64,000 bases of DNA. Source: Sphingomonas sp. 35-24ZXX (GTDB taxonomy: Bacteria > Pseudomonadota > Alphaproteobacteria > Sphingomonadales > Sphingomonadaceae). The number at the start of each line of letters is the position of its first letter. Position 1 is the stretch's first letter. The notes under the pieces are model-generated. The model saw only the letters and a program-made list of their open reading frames with translations. It was not told where the DNA came from and searched no databases. Positions 18,669 through 26,008 of this stretch are shown here, one piece after another. A program made the position numbers and the translations under genes. Location: assembly GCF_000786215.1 (NCBI RefSeq), contig NZ_JROG01000007.1, forward strand, positions 62,001 through 126,000. Direction: 5' to 3'.

Positions 18669-18716
18669 GGAAGCCGCCCCGGCCTGCAGGGGGGCATAAT
18701 GGCCGGGGCGACTTCC
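18669..18716 (-). other. large GC hairpin in the leader of the EF-hand gene
   Basis: GGAAG (18669-18673) pairs with CTTCC (18712-18716), and CGCCCCGGCC (18675-18684) pairs with GGCCGGGGCG (18701-18710), with one mismatch between the two stems and a 16-base loop. It lies 38 bases ahead of the EF-hand start codon and has no T-run. A role in leader RNA is inference. Confidence 0.4.
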
Positions 18717-18740
18717 TTGAGATCCGTTCTAGAACCGCAA

Positions 18741-18780
18741 TGTCGCACAGGTTTGCCGGTCTGGCAGCAAAAGTGTCGCA
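18741..18780. promoter_or_regulatory. TGTCGCA direct repeat in a divergent promoter region
   Basis: TGTCGCA occurs at 18741-18747 and again at 18774-18780, exactly 33 bases (three helical turns) apart. It lies between the EF-hand gene and the ABC-F gene. This could be a response-regulator site, but the owner is unknown. Confidence 0.25.
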
Positions 18781-18897
18781 AAATGTATCGGATCGACCCA
18801 CCCGTTCATGTCCGTGCAAGATCGCGACGCCATGGGTGCGCTGCATTGCAGCATACATGCTTGGCGAATGCGCCGTGTCCTGATAGGCGCTGCCCCC

Positions 18898-20763
18898 ATG
18901 CTTTCGATGAACAACATCACGGTCCGTCTGGGCGGCCGCACGATCCTGGACGGCGCGACCGCCGCCATTCCGCCGGGCAGCCGCATCGGGCTGATCGGCC
19001 GCAACGGCGCGGGCAAGTCGACGCTGATGAAGGTGATGATCGGCGAGCTCGAGCCCGATGACGGCGAAGTCGAGATGCCGCGCCTCGCCAAGCTGGGCTA
19101 TATCGCGCAGGAAGCGCCGCACGGTGCGATGACCCCGCTCGATACCGTGCTTGCCGCAGATGTCGAGCGCACCAGCCTGCTCGCCGAGGCAGAAACCTGC
19201 GAAGACCCTGACCGGCTGGGCGATCTGCACGAACGCCTGCTGGCGATCGATGCGTATAGCGCGCCGTCGCGTGCAGCGATCATCCTCACCGGGCTGGGTT
19301 TCGACGACGAGATGCAGAACCGCCCGCTCGACAGCTTTTCGGGCGGCTGGAAGATGCGCGTGGCGCTGGGTGCGCTGCTGTTCTCGCAGCCCGACGTGCT
19401 GCTGCTCGACGAACCGTCGAACCACCTCGACCTCGAAGCGACCTTGTGGCTCGAGAACTTCCTCAAGGCCTATCCTGCCACGCTGATCGTCATCAGCCAC
19501 GAGCGCGACCTGCTCAACAATGTCGTCGACCACATCCTGCACCTGCAGGGCGGCAAGGTGACGCTCTATCCCGGCGGCTATGACAGCTTCGAGCGCCAGC
19601 GCGCCGAACGCGCCGCGCAGCTCGCCGCCGCCAAGGCCTCGCAGGATGCACAGCGTGCCAAGCTGCAGGATTATGTCGCGCGCAACAGCGCCCGTGCCTC
19701 GACCGCCAAACAGGCGCAGTCACGTGCCAAGATGCTCGCCAAGATGCAGCCGATCACCGCGCTGATGGAAGACCCGAGCCTCAGCTTCGACTTCCCCAAC
19801 CCGACCGAGCTGCGTCCGCCGTTGATCACACTCGATCTGGCGGCAGTCGGCTATGCCGAAGACAACCCGATCCTGCGCCGCCTGAACCTGCGGATCGATC
19901 CCGACGACCGGCTGGCGCTGCTGGGCCGCAACGGCAACGGCAAGACCACGCTTGCCCGCCTGCTCGCCGCGCAGCTGCCGCCGCAGGAAGGCGCGATGAA
20001 CACCGCGGGCAAGATGCAGATCGGTTATTTCACCCAGTATCAGGTGGAAGAGCTTGAAAGCGACAGCACGCCGCTCGAGCAGATGACCCGCGCAATGAAG
20101 GGCCGCACGCCTGCCGCAGTGCGCGCGCAGCTCGGCCGCTTCGGCTTTTCGGGCAATCGCGCAACATCGCAGGTCGGAACGCTTTCGGGCGGCGAACGCG
20201 CGCGGCTGGCGCTGGCGCTGATCACCCGCGACGCCCCCCACCTGCTGATCCTCGACGAGCCGACCAACCACCTTGATGTCGACGCACGCGAGGCCCTGGT
20301 GCAGGCGCTCAACGACTATACCGGCGCGGTCATCCTGATCAGCCATGACCGCCATATGGTCGAGCTGACTGCCGACCGGCTGGTGCTGGTCGATGCCGGG
20401 ACCGCGACCGAGTACAACGGCAGCATGCGCGACTATATGGACTTCATCCTGGGCATCAACCAGCCCAAGGGCGAGGCCAAGCCCAAGATGTCGAAGAAGG
20501 ACAAGAAGGCCGATGCCTTCCACCGCGACCAGGTGCGCAAGATCGAGAACAAGGTGAAGGCGGCGGAAAAGGCGGTGGCCGAGCTGCAGGCGCAGTGTTC
20601 GGATATCGACCGGGCCATGTTCGATCCGTCGTCGGCCAAGCCTGAGCTCACCAAGCTGACGATGAGCGAACTGTCGCGCCGCCGCGCGGCGCTGGGCGAT
20701 CAGCTGGCCGAGGCCGAGGCCGCATGGCTGGAATGCAACGAGAAGCTCGAAGCGCTGAATTGA
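18898..20763 (+). CDS. ABC-F family ATP-binding protein
   Basis: The 621-residue cytoplasmic protein has two ABC ATPase domains and no membrane segments. Domain 1 shows G-R-N-G-A-G-K-S-T, F-S-G-G-W and L-L-L-D-E-P-S-N-H-L-D. Domain 2 shows G-R-N-G-N-G-K-T-T, L-S-G-G-E and L-I-L-D-E-P-T-N-H-L-D. The linker between them is the charged, helical P-site tRNA interaction motif of ABC-F proteins, and the last 80 residues form a coiled coil as in Uup/YheS types. ABC-F proteins act on the ribosome to relieve stalled or unproductive states. The ATG at 18898 fits; a second ATG nine bases on is an alternative. Confidence 0.92.
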   Translation: MLSMNNITVRLGGRTILDGATAAIPPGSRIGLIGRNGAGKSTLMKVMIGELEPDDGEVEMPRLAKLGYIAQEAPHGAMTPLDTVLAADVERTSLLAEAETCEDPDRLGDLHERLLAIDAYSAPSRAAIILTGLGFDDEMQNRPLDSFSGGWKMRVALGALLFSQPDVLLLDEPSNHLDLEATLWLENFLKAYPATLIVISHERDLLNNVVDHILHLQGGKVTLYPGGYDSFERQRAERAAQLAAAKASQDAQRAKLQDYVARNSARASTAKQAQSRAKMLAKMQPITALMEDPSLSFDFPNPTELRPPLITLDLAAVGYAEDNPILRRLNLRIDPDDRLALLGRNGNGKTTLARLLAAQLPPQEGAMNTAGKMQIGYFTQYQVEELESDSTPLEQMTRAMKGRTPAAVRAQLGRFGFSGNRATSQVGTLSGGERARLALALITRDAPHLLILDEPTNHLDVDAREALVQALNDYTGAVILISHDRHMVELTADRLVLVDAGTATEYNGSMRDYMDFILGINQPKGEAKPKMSKKDKKADAFHRDQVRKIENKVKAAEKAVAELQAQCSDIDRAMFDPSSAKPELTKLTMSELSRRRAALGDQLAEAEAAWLECNEKLEALN

Positions 20764-20787
20764 CGCTTGCTGGCGCTGCGGCGATGC

Positions 20788-20805
20788 TTTAACTGATCGG
20801 TTAAA
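20788..20805. promoter_or_regulatory. inverted repeat upstream of the thiolase gene
   Basis: TTTAAC at 20788-20793 and GTTAAA at 20800-20805 form an inverted repeat with a 6-base centre, 26 bases before the thiolase ATG. Size and symmetry suit a TetR-type operator of the sort that controls fatty-acid degradation genes; no regulator gene is nearby. Confidence 0.4.
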
Positions 20806-20830
20806 TTGCAACAACCGAGAGGATACCAGC

Positions 20831-22078
20831 ATGGCCGAAGCCTATATCATCGACGCTGTCCGCACCCCGCGTGGGGTCGGCAAGCCTGGCAAGGGCGCGC
20901 TGTCGCACCTGCACCCGCAGGATCTGGCCGCGACCGTGCTGAAGGCGATCAAGGATCGCAACAATCTCGACACCGCGACCGTCGATGATGTCATCTGGTC
21001 GACCTCGACCCAGAAGGGCAAGCAGGGCGGTGATCTGGGCCGTATGGCGGCGCTGGCAGCGGGCTTCGACGTTAAGGCCAGTGGCATGACGCTGGACCGT
21101 TTTTGTGGAGGCGGCATCACCTCGGTGAACCTGGCAACCGCAGCCATCATGTCCGGCATGGAAGATTGCGTCATCGCGGGCGGCACCGAGATGATGAGCT
21201 ACACCCAGACGGTCGGCGCGGCCGAAGCCAATGCCGGCATGCCGCCGCCGCTGATGGGATCGCACAACCCCGCGCTCGATGAACTGCACCCCCAGTCGCA
21301 TCAGGGCGTCTGCGGCGATGCGATTGCATCGATGGAAGGCATTTCGCGCGAGGCACTGGATGCACTCGCTCTGGTCAGCCAGCAGCGCGCCGCGCGGGCG
21401 ATGGCAGAAGGCCGTTTCGACAAGTCGGTGGTCCCCGTCCACAACCCCGATGGCAGCGTGGCGCTGGACAAGGAAGAGTTTCCCCGCCCCGACACCACCG
21501 CCGAGAGCCTGGCTGCGCTGAAGCCCGCCTTTGCCGGCATGGCCGATTTTGAGATTGGCGGCACCACCTTCCGCAAGCAGATCAACCGGCGCTATCCCGA
21601 CCTCAAGATCGAGCATGTCCACCATGCCGGCAACAGCTCGGGCGTGGTCGATGGCGCGGCTGCGGTGCTGCTGGCATCGAAGGACTATGCCGACAAGCAC
21701 GGTCTCAAGCCGCGCGGCCGCGTCGTCACCTATATCAACATGGGCGATGACCCCACGCTGATGCTCAACGCCCCCGTCCCCGCCGCGAAAAAGGCACTGG
21801 AACGCGCGGGCCTGACCAAGGACGATATCGACGTCTGGGAAATCAACGAAGCCTTCGCCGTGGTCGCCGAAAAGTTCATCCGCGACCTGGAACTCGACCG
21901 CGAGAAGGTGAACATCAACGGCGGCGCGATGGCGCTGGGCCATCCGATCGGTGCAACCGGATCGATGCTGATCGGCACCGCGCTCGACGAGCTGGAGCGC
22001 TCGGGCGGCCGCTATGGCCTGATCACGATGTGCGCCGCGGGCGGCATGGCCCCCGCGATCATCATCGAACGCATCTGA
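20831..22078 (+). CDS. acetyl-CoA C-acyltransferase (thiolase)
   Basis: The 415-residue thiolase catalyses reversible thiolytic cleavage or condensation of acyl-CoA. The nucleophilic Cys lies at residue 92 (D-R-F-C-G-G-G). N-E-A-F-A, G-H-P-I-G-A-T-G and the second catalytic Cys in C-A-A-G-G-M follow in the right order. The full length and all catalytic residues argue for an active enzyme. Whether it works in beta-oxidation or in acetoacetyl-CoA synthesis cannot be decided, because no hydratase or dehydrogenase gene is adjacent. GAGAGGA precedes the ATG, and an inverted repeat lies just upstream. Confidence 0.93.
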   Translation: MAEAYIIDAVRTPRGVGKPGKGALSHLHPQDLAATVLKAIKDRNNLDTATVDDVIWSTSTQKGKQGGDLGRMAALAAGFDVKASGMTLDRFCGGGITSVNLATAAIMSGMEDCVIAGGTEMMSYTQTVGAAEANAGMPPPLMGSHNPALDELHPQSHQGVCGDAIASMEGISREALDALALVSQQRAARAMAEGRFDKSVVPVHNPDGSVALDKEEFPRPDTTAESLAALKPAFAGMADFEIGGTTFRKQINRRYPDLKIEHVHHAGNSSGVVDGAAAVLLASKDYADKHGLKPRGRVVTYINMGDDPTLMLNAPVPAAKKALERAGLTKDDIDVWEINEAFAVVAEKFIRDLELDREKVNINGGAMALGHPIGATGSMLIGTALDELERSGGRYGLITMCAAGGMAPAIIIERI

Positions 22079-22101
22079 AGGTGAAATCCTGGCCCGGTGG
22101 G

Positions 22102-22121
22102 CGCGCTGTTACAGCAGCGCG
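22102..22121. terminator. small hairpin over the divK stop codon
   Basis: CGCGCTG (22102-22108) pairs with CAGCGCG (22115-22121) around a 6-base loop, between the convergent thiolase and divK genes. There is no T-run, so it is at best a weak bidirectional terminator. Confidence 0.25.
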
Positions 22122-22471
22122 TTCACCGCCGCCATGAACGGGCCGATCGATACCGGCTTGGAAACATAGCCTTCCGCGCCCGCCGCGCGAATCCGGTCCT
22201 CGTCGCCCTTGCCGGCATACGCAGTGACCGCCATGATCGGGATCAGGCGCAAGTCACGATCGCCCTTGATCGCCTCGATCAGCTCGAGCCCGCTGACATG
22301 CGGCAGCTGGATATCCATGATGATCAGGCTGGGCACGAACTGGCGCGCGCGCTCCAGCACCTCACGCCCATCGGCCAGCCCCTCGACGGCAAAGCCGTGC
22401 GCGGTGAGGAGATCACAGAAAAGTTTGCGATTAAGGTCGTTATCCTCGACAACCAGCACTCTTTTTGCCAC
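22109..22471 (-). CDS. divK: single-domain response regulator, DivK-like
   Basis: This 120-residue stand-alone receiver domain has the acidic pair E-D-N-D, the phosphoryl Asp in I-M-D-I-Q-L-P, Thr in A-V-T-A-Y and Lys in V-S-K-P-V. The sequence V-L-V-V-E-D-N-D-L-N-R-K-L-F matches DivK of alphaproteobacteria, which controls the DivJ/PleC/DivL-CckA relay and hence CtrA. A GTG at 22471 gives the exact family length; the frame extending further upstream has no function. In Caulobacter divK precedes pleD, but here it stands alone and diverges from the DUF3572 gene. Confidence 0.8.
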   Translation of the reverse strand: MAKRVLVVEDNDLNRKLFCDLLTAHGFAVEGLADGREVLERARQFVPSLIIMDIQLPHVSGLELIEAIKGDRDLRLIPIMAVTAYAGKGDEDRIRAAGAEGYVSKPVSIGPFMAAVNALL

Positions 22472-22547
22472 TGAACCGCTAATCCAATCTGTCGGGCCGG
22501 AAGGCTCCGGCGGTTGACCCTCAAGCATGCGGATGTAGGCGAAAGCC

Positions 22548-22838
22548 GTGGGCGACACAATCAGGACAGACGGACCAGGCGCAGAGGATTCGGCAACGCT
22601 GGCGCTGCTCGCTTTGGGGTGGATCCTGGGCGATCCGGACCGGGCCTCGCGGCTGCTGGCGCTGACCGGAATGACCGCCGACGACCTGCGCAGCGGCGCT
22701 GGAAATCCCGCCATCCTTGCCGAGTTCATCCGCTATCTCGAGGGCAATGAATCAGACCTGGTGGCGGCGGCCGAAGCCGTGGGCACCACACCTGTGCGGC
22801 TGGTCAACGCCCGCATCGAGCTGGAACGCCAGTGCTGA
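22548..22838 (+). CDS. DUF3572 family protein
   Basis: The 96-residue helical protein matches the alphaproteobacterial DUF3572 family: A-L-L-A-L-G-W-I-L-G-D near the start, R-L-L-A-L-T-G-M-T-A-D-D-L-R in the middle and a C-terminal helix. Its function is unknown. The GTG at 22548 is the only sensible start. The next gene starts 16 bases after its stop, beginning a five-gene operon (22548-25937). In several alphaproteobacteria this family lies beside divK, as here. Confidence 0.75.
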   Translation: MGDTIRTDGPGAEDSATLALLALGWILGDPDRASRLLALTGMTADDLRSGAGNPAILAEFIRYLEGNESDLVAAAEAVGTTPVRLVNARIELERQC

Positions 22839-22854
22839 ACCCGATGGAGATTGC

Positions 22855-23526
22855 ATGAACGCTCACCCCGCCTCTTCCCGTCCGCTGCTGGTCACCGATT
22901 GCGACGAGGTGCTGTTGTACATGGTCGCCCCGTTCCGCGAATGGCTGGGCGAGGAGCATGATATCGATTTCGACTTTTCCGGCGGAGACTTCGCCAAGGC
23001 GCTGATCGACCGCAAGACGCGCGAGGCGATCAAGCCCGGCGATATCTGGCCACTGCTGGGCGCGTTCTTCGACACCGAGATGCACCGCCAGATGCCGATC
23101 CCCGGGGCGATCGAGGCGCTGAAGGCGATCGGCGAGCATGCCGATATCGTCGTGCTCACCAATCTGATGGATGACCGCCAGGAGGCGCGCAGCCAGCAGC
23201 TCGCGCGCTTCGGCATCCACCACCGCGTGGTGTGCAACCAGGGGCCCAAGGGCGAGCCGCTCCGGCGGATCGTCGAGGAACACAATCCCAGCGTGGCGAT
23301 CTTCGTCGACGACCTGCCGCAGCATCACGAATCGGCGTCCGAGCACGTGCCCGAAGTGTGGCGGCTGCACATGGTCGGCGAAGAGGGCCTCGCCCCGCAC
23401 ATCGCCTGTGCTGCCAACGCCGGCCACGCCCATGCCCGCATCGACCGGTGGGACGATGCACTGGCCTGGGTGCTCGAACGTTTCGCCCAGGGGGCCCCTG
23501 CCCCCGGCATCCAGGCTGCGGCCTGA
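22855..23526 (+). CDS. HAD-superfamily hydrolase
   Basis: The 223-residue cytoplasmic protein has the haloacid-dehalogenase motifs in order: motif I T-D-C-D-E-V with the nucleophile Asp and the +2 Asp, motif II V-L-T-N, and motif IV F-V-D-D-L-P. The cap region is short. Such enzymes dephosphorylate small metabolites or proteins. The ATG at 22855 follows GGAGATT, and the ORF upstream is a shadow. The substrate is unknown. Confidence 0.8.
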   Translation: MNAHPASSRPLLVTDCDEVLLYMVAPFREWLGEEHDIDFDFSGGDFAKALIDRKTREAIKPGDIWPLLGAFFDTEMHRQMPIPGAIEALKAIGEHADIVVLTNLMDDRQEARSQQLARFGIHHRVVCNQGPKGEPLRRIVEEHNPSVAIFVDDLPQHHESASEHVPEVWRLHMVGEEGLAPHIACAANAGHAHARIDRWDDALAWVLERFAQGAPAPGIQAAA

Positions 23527-23552
23527 TCCGTAACTTTTGAGGAATGTGACCC

Positions 23553-24020
23553 ATGACCGACAGCATCGAAGCCAAACTCGCCGAACTGGGCGTCGAACTG
23601 CCCCAGCCGGCGGCCCCCGTCGCCTCCTATGTCCCGGCCGTCGAGGCAGGCGGCATGCTCTTCATTTCCGGCCAGCTGCCCTTTGTCGATGGCAAGGTCG
23701 TCACCGGCCGGCTGGGCGAGAATGTCTCGCTCGAAGCCGGTGAAGCGGCGGCGCGCGCCTGCGGCATCATGCTGATCGCGCAGATGAAGGCAGCTTTGGG
23801 CTCGCTCGATCGGGTCGAGCGGATCGTCAAGCTGGGCGCATTCATCTCGAGCACGCCCGAATTCAACGCCCAGCCCAAGGTCGCCAACGGCGCATCGGAC
23901 CTGATGGTCCAGGTGTTCGGACCCGCAGGCCAGCACGCGCGCAGCGCGGTGGGCGTGCCCGTGCTGCCTCTGGGTGCAGCGGTGGAAATCGATGCCATTG
24001 TCGCCATTCGGCCTGCTTGA
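23553..24020 (+). CDS. RidA family protein
   Basis: The 155-residue protein matches the YjgF/YER057c/UK114 fold of the slightly longer XdhC-like RidA subgroup. F-I-S-G-Q-L-P lies near residue 36, V-K-L-G-A-F-I in the middle, and the C-terminal part ends with A-V-G-V-P-V-L-P-L-G-A-A-V-E-I-D-A. RidA enzymes hydrolyse reactive enamines and imines made by PLP enzymes. The canonical active-site Arg of the archetype, usually in R-x-A-V/ARS, appears as A-R-S-A-V. It overlaps the next gene by 29 bases. Confidence 0.85.
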   Translation: MTDSIEAKLAELGVELPQPAAPVASYVPAVEAGGMLFISGQLPFVDGKVVTGRLGENVSLEAGEAAARACGIMLIAQMKAALGSLDRVERIVKLGAFISSTPEFNAQPKVANGASDLMVQVFGPAGQHARSAVGVPVLPLGAAVEIDAIVAIRPA

Positions 24021-24792
24021 CCGCTGGCTGGCGCCACCGCCAGAGCAGCGTCGCATCAGCTGGCTGGGAGAGCAGCCCTATGCCCATCGCGGGCTGCATG
24101 ACGGCATGTGGGACGGGCCGGTGCTGGAGAACGGCCTGCCCGCCTTCACCGCCGCGATTGCGGCTGGCCATGGCATCGAATGCGATGTCCAGCGCAGCGG
24201 CGACAATCGCGCGGTGGTGTTCCATGACTTTTCGCTGGGCCGGCTAACGCTGGCGCAGGGCCGCGTCGCCAGCAAGACGGCAGCCGAACTCACCCAGGTT
24301 CGCCTGCTCGGCCAGAACGGCGCGATCGCCGAACTCGGCGCGGTGCTGGGCGTGGTCCGCGGCCGCGCGCCGATCCTGATCGAGATCAAATCGGAAAGAG
24401 GCCATGTTGCGCCGCTGTGCCTGGCGGTCCGCCGCGCGCTCGAAGGCTATGGCGGCAAGGCAGCGGTGATGAGCTTCGACCCCGCCGTCGGCGCGTGGTT
24501 CCGGCGTCAGGCCAGGCATATCACGCGCGGGCTGGTGATCACCGAAGAGGAGGCGCGCGGCTGGAAGGGCAATCTGCAGCGCCATCGCGACCTATGGCAG
24601 GCCAAGCCCGATTTTCTGGCCTATGACGTGCGCGACCTGCCCAGCCCGTTTGCCGCCAGCCAGCGCGCTCGCGGCCTGCCGGTGCTCACCTGGACAGTGC
24701 GGAGCGACGAGCAGCACGCGATTGCGGCCGAGCATGCCGATGCGCCGATCTTCGAGCGCGGTGCTCCGGCCGAAAGCGCGCTCGGCGCATGA
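23992..24792 (+). CDS. glycerophosphodiester phosphodiesterase
   Basis: This 266-residue protein has the GDPD TIM-barrel motifs: A-H-R-G near the start, I-E-C-D-V-Q with the metal-binding Glu and Asp, F-H-D-F-S with the catalytic His, and I-E-I-K in the middle. The enzyme releases glycerol 3-phosphate from deacylated phospholipids. No signal peptide is visible, so it is cytoplasmic. The ATG at 23992 lies inside the RidA gene; the stop overlaps the following GNAT gene by 4 bases. Translation of all three is therefore coupled. Confidence 0.85.
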   Translation: MPLSPFGLLDRWLAPPPEQRRISWLGEQPYAHRGLHDGMWDGPVLENGLPAFTAAIAAGHGIECDVQRSGDNRAVVFHDFSLGRLTLAQGRVASKTAAELTQVRLLGQNGAIAELGAVLGVVRGRAPILIEIKSERGHVAPLCLAVRRALEGYGGKAAVMSFDPAVGAWFRRQARHITRGLVITEEEARGWKGNLQRHRDLWQAKPDFLAYDVRDLPSPFAASQRARGLPVLTWTVRSDEQHAIAAEHADAPIFERGAPAESALGA

Positions 24793-25937
24793 GCGAGCGC
24801 GCGATCACCGCAGAGGTCGGTCGCAGCATTGCCGCGCTGGATGCGGGCCAGTGGGATGCGCTCGCAGGGCCTGCCAATCCGTTTGTCAGCCACGCCTTTC
24901 TCAGCCTGCTCGAACATTCGGGCAGCGTCGGCCGAGGGAAAGGCTGGACGCCCGCGCCGATCACGATCAAGGGCGAGGACGGCGCGCTGGTTGCCGCATT
25001 GCCCGCCTATCTCAAGAGCCACAGCCAGGGCGAATATGTGTTCGACCACAGCTGGGCGCATGCCTGGGAAAACGCCGGCGGCAGCTATTATCCCAAGTTG
25101 CAGATCTCCGTGCCGTTTACCCCAGCTACGGGCCCGCGTATCCTGCTGAACGATCCCGTCTGGTCGCTGCCCATTCTCACCGCCGCGCAGAACCTTGCCG
25201 AACAGAACGGCCTGTCCTCGGTCCACGCGACCTTTATCGATCCTGCGCAGTTGCCGATGTTCGAGCAGGCGGGCTGGATGCTGCGGTCCGACACGCAGTT
25301 CCACTGGCACGATGAGGCTTATGGCGATTTCGAGGGCTTTCTGGGGTCGTTGACCTCGCGCAAGCGCAAGGACCTGCGCAAGGAGCGGGCCAAGGCGCAG
25401 GAAGGCGTCGAGATCGTCCACCTCAGCGGCGACCAGATTACCGAGGCGCATTGGGACGCGTTCTGGGTGTTCTACCAGGATACCGGCGCGCGCAAATGGG
25501 GCCAGCCCTATCTCACCCGTGAGGCATTCAGCCTGATGGGCCAGACGATGGCGGATCGCATCCTGCTGATCCTTGCGCTGCACGACGGCCACCCGATCGC
25601 GGGAGCGCTCAACTTCATTGGCAGCGACACGCTCTATGGCCGTTATTGGGGCTGCACCGTCGACAAGCCGTTCCTGCATTTCGAATTGTGCTATTATCAG
25701 GCGATCGATGCGGCGCTCGCGCGTGGGCTGACCCGGGTCGAAGCGGGCGCGCAGGGCGGGCACAAGATGGCGCGGGGCTATGCGCCCGAACTCACCTGGT
25801 CGGCACACTATCTGCCGGATCCCGGCTTTCGCCGTGCTGTCTCCGATTTCCTGGTGCGTGAGCGCGCTGCGGTCGCTGCCGATCGCGAAATGCTGACCCA
25901 GATGCTGCCGTTCAAGCGCGGCCCATCTGACGCTTGA
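24789..25937 (+). CDS. GNAT-type acyltransferase, FemAB-like peptidogalycan family
   Basis: The 382-residue protein fits the family of large GNAT-fold proteins once called peptidogalycan biosynthesis proteins (DUF482). It starts with P-F-V-S-H-A-F-L-S-L-L-E, has a K-S-H-S-Q-G-E-Y-V-F-D block, a basic S-R-K-R-K-D-L-R-K-E-R region, a D-T-G-A-R-K-W-G-Q-P-Y-L segment, and ends with G-A-Q-G-G-H-K. These may transfer an aminoacyl or acyl group; the substrate is unknown. It is the last gene of the five-gene operon starting at 22548. Confidence 0.8.
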   Translation: MSERAITAEVGRSIAALDAGQWDALAGPANPFVSHAFLSLLEHSGSVGRGKGWTPAPITIKGEDGALVAALPAYLKSHSQGEYVFDHSWAHAWENAGGSYYPKLQISVPFTPATGPRILLNDPVWSLPILTAAQNLAEQNGLSSVHATFIDPAQLPMFEQAGWMLRSDTQFHWHDEAYGDFEGFLGSLTSRKRKDLRKERAKAQEGVEIVHLSGDQITEAHWDAFWVFYQDTGARKWGQPYLTREAFSLMGQTMADRILLILALHDGHPIAGALNFIGSDTLYGRYWGCTVDKPFLHFELCYYQAIDAALARGLTRVEAGAQGGHKMARGYAPELTWSAHYLPDPGFRRAVSDFLVRERAAVAADREMLTQMLPFKRGPSDA

Positions 25938-26008
25938 CGCACGGGCGCGCCCGGCGCACGCTGCGCATATCTGCAACCCGTTGCGATTCCAGCAGAAAGC
26001 CCCTTCCC

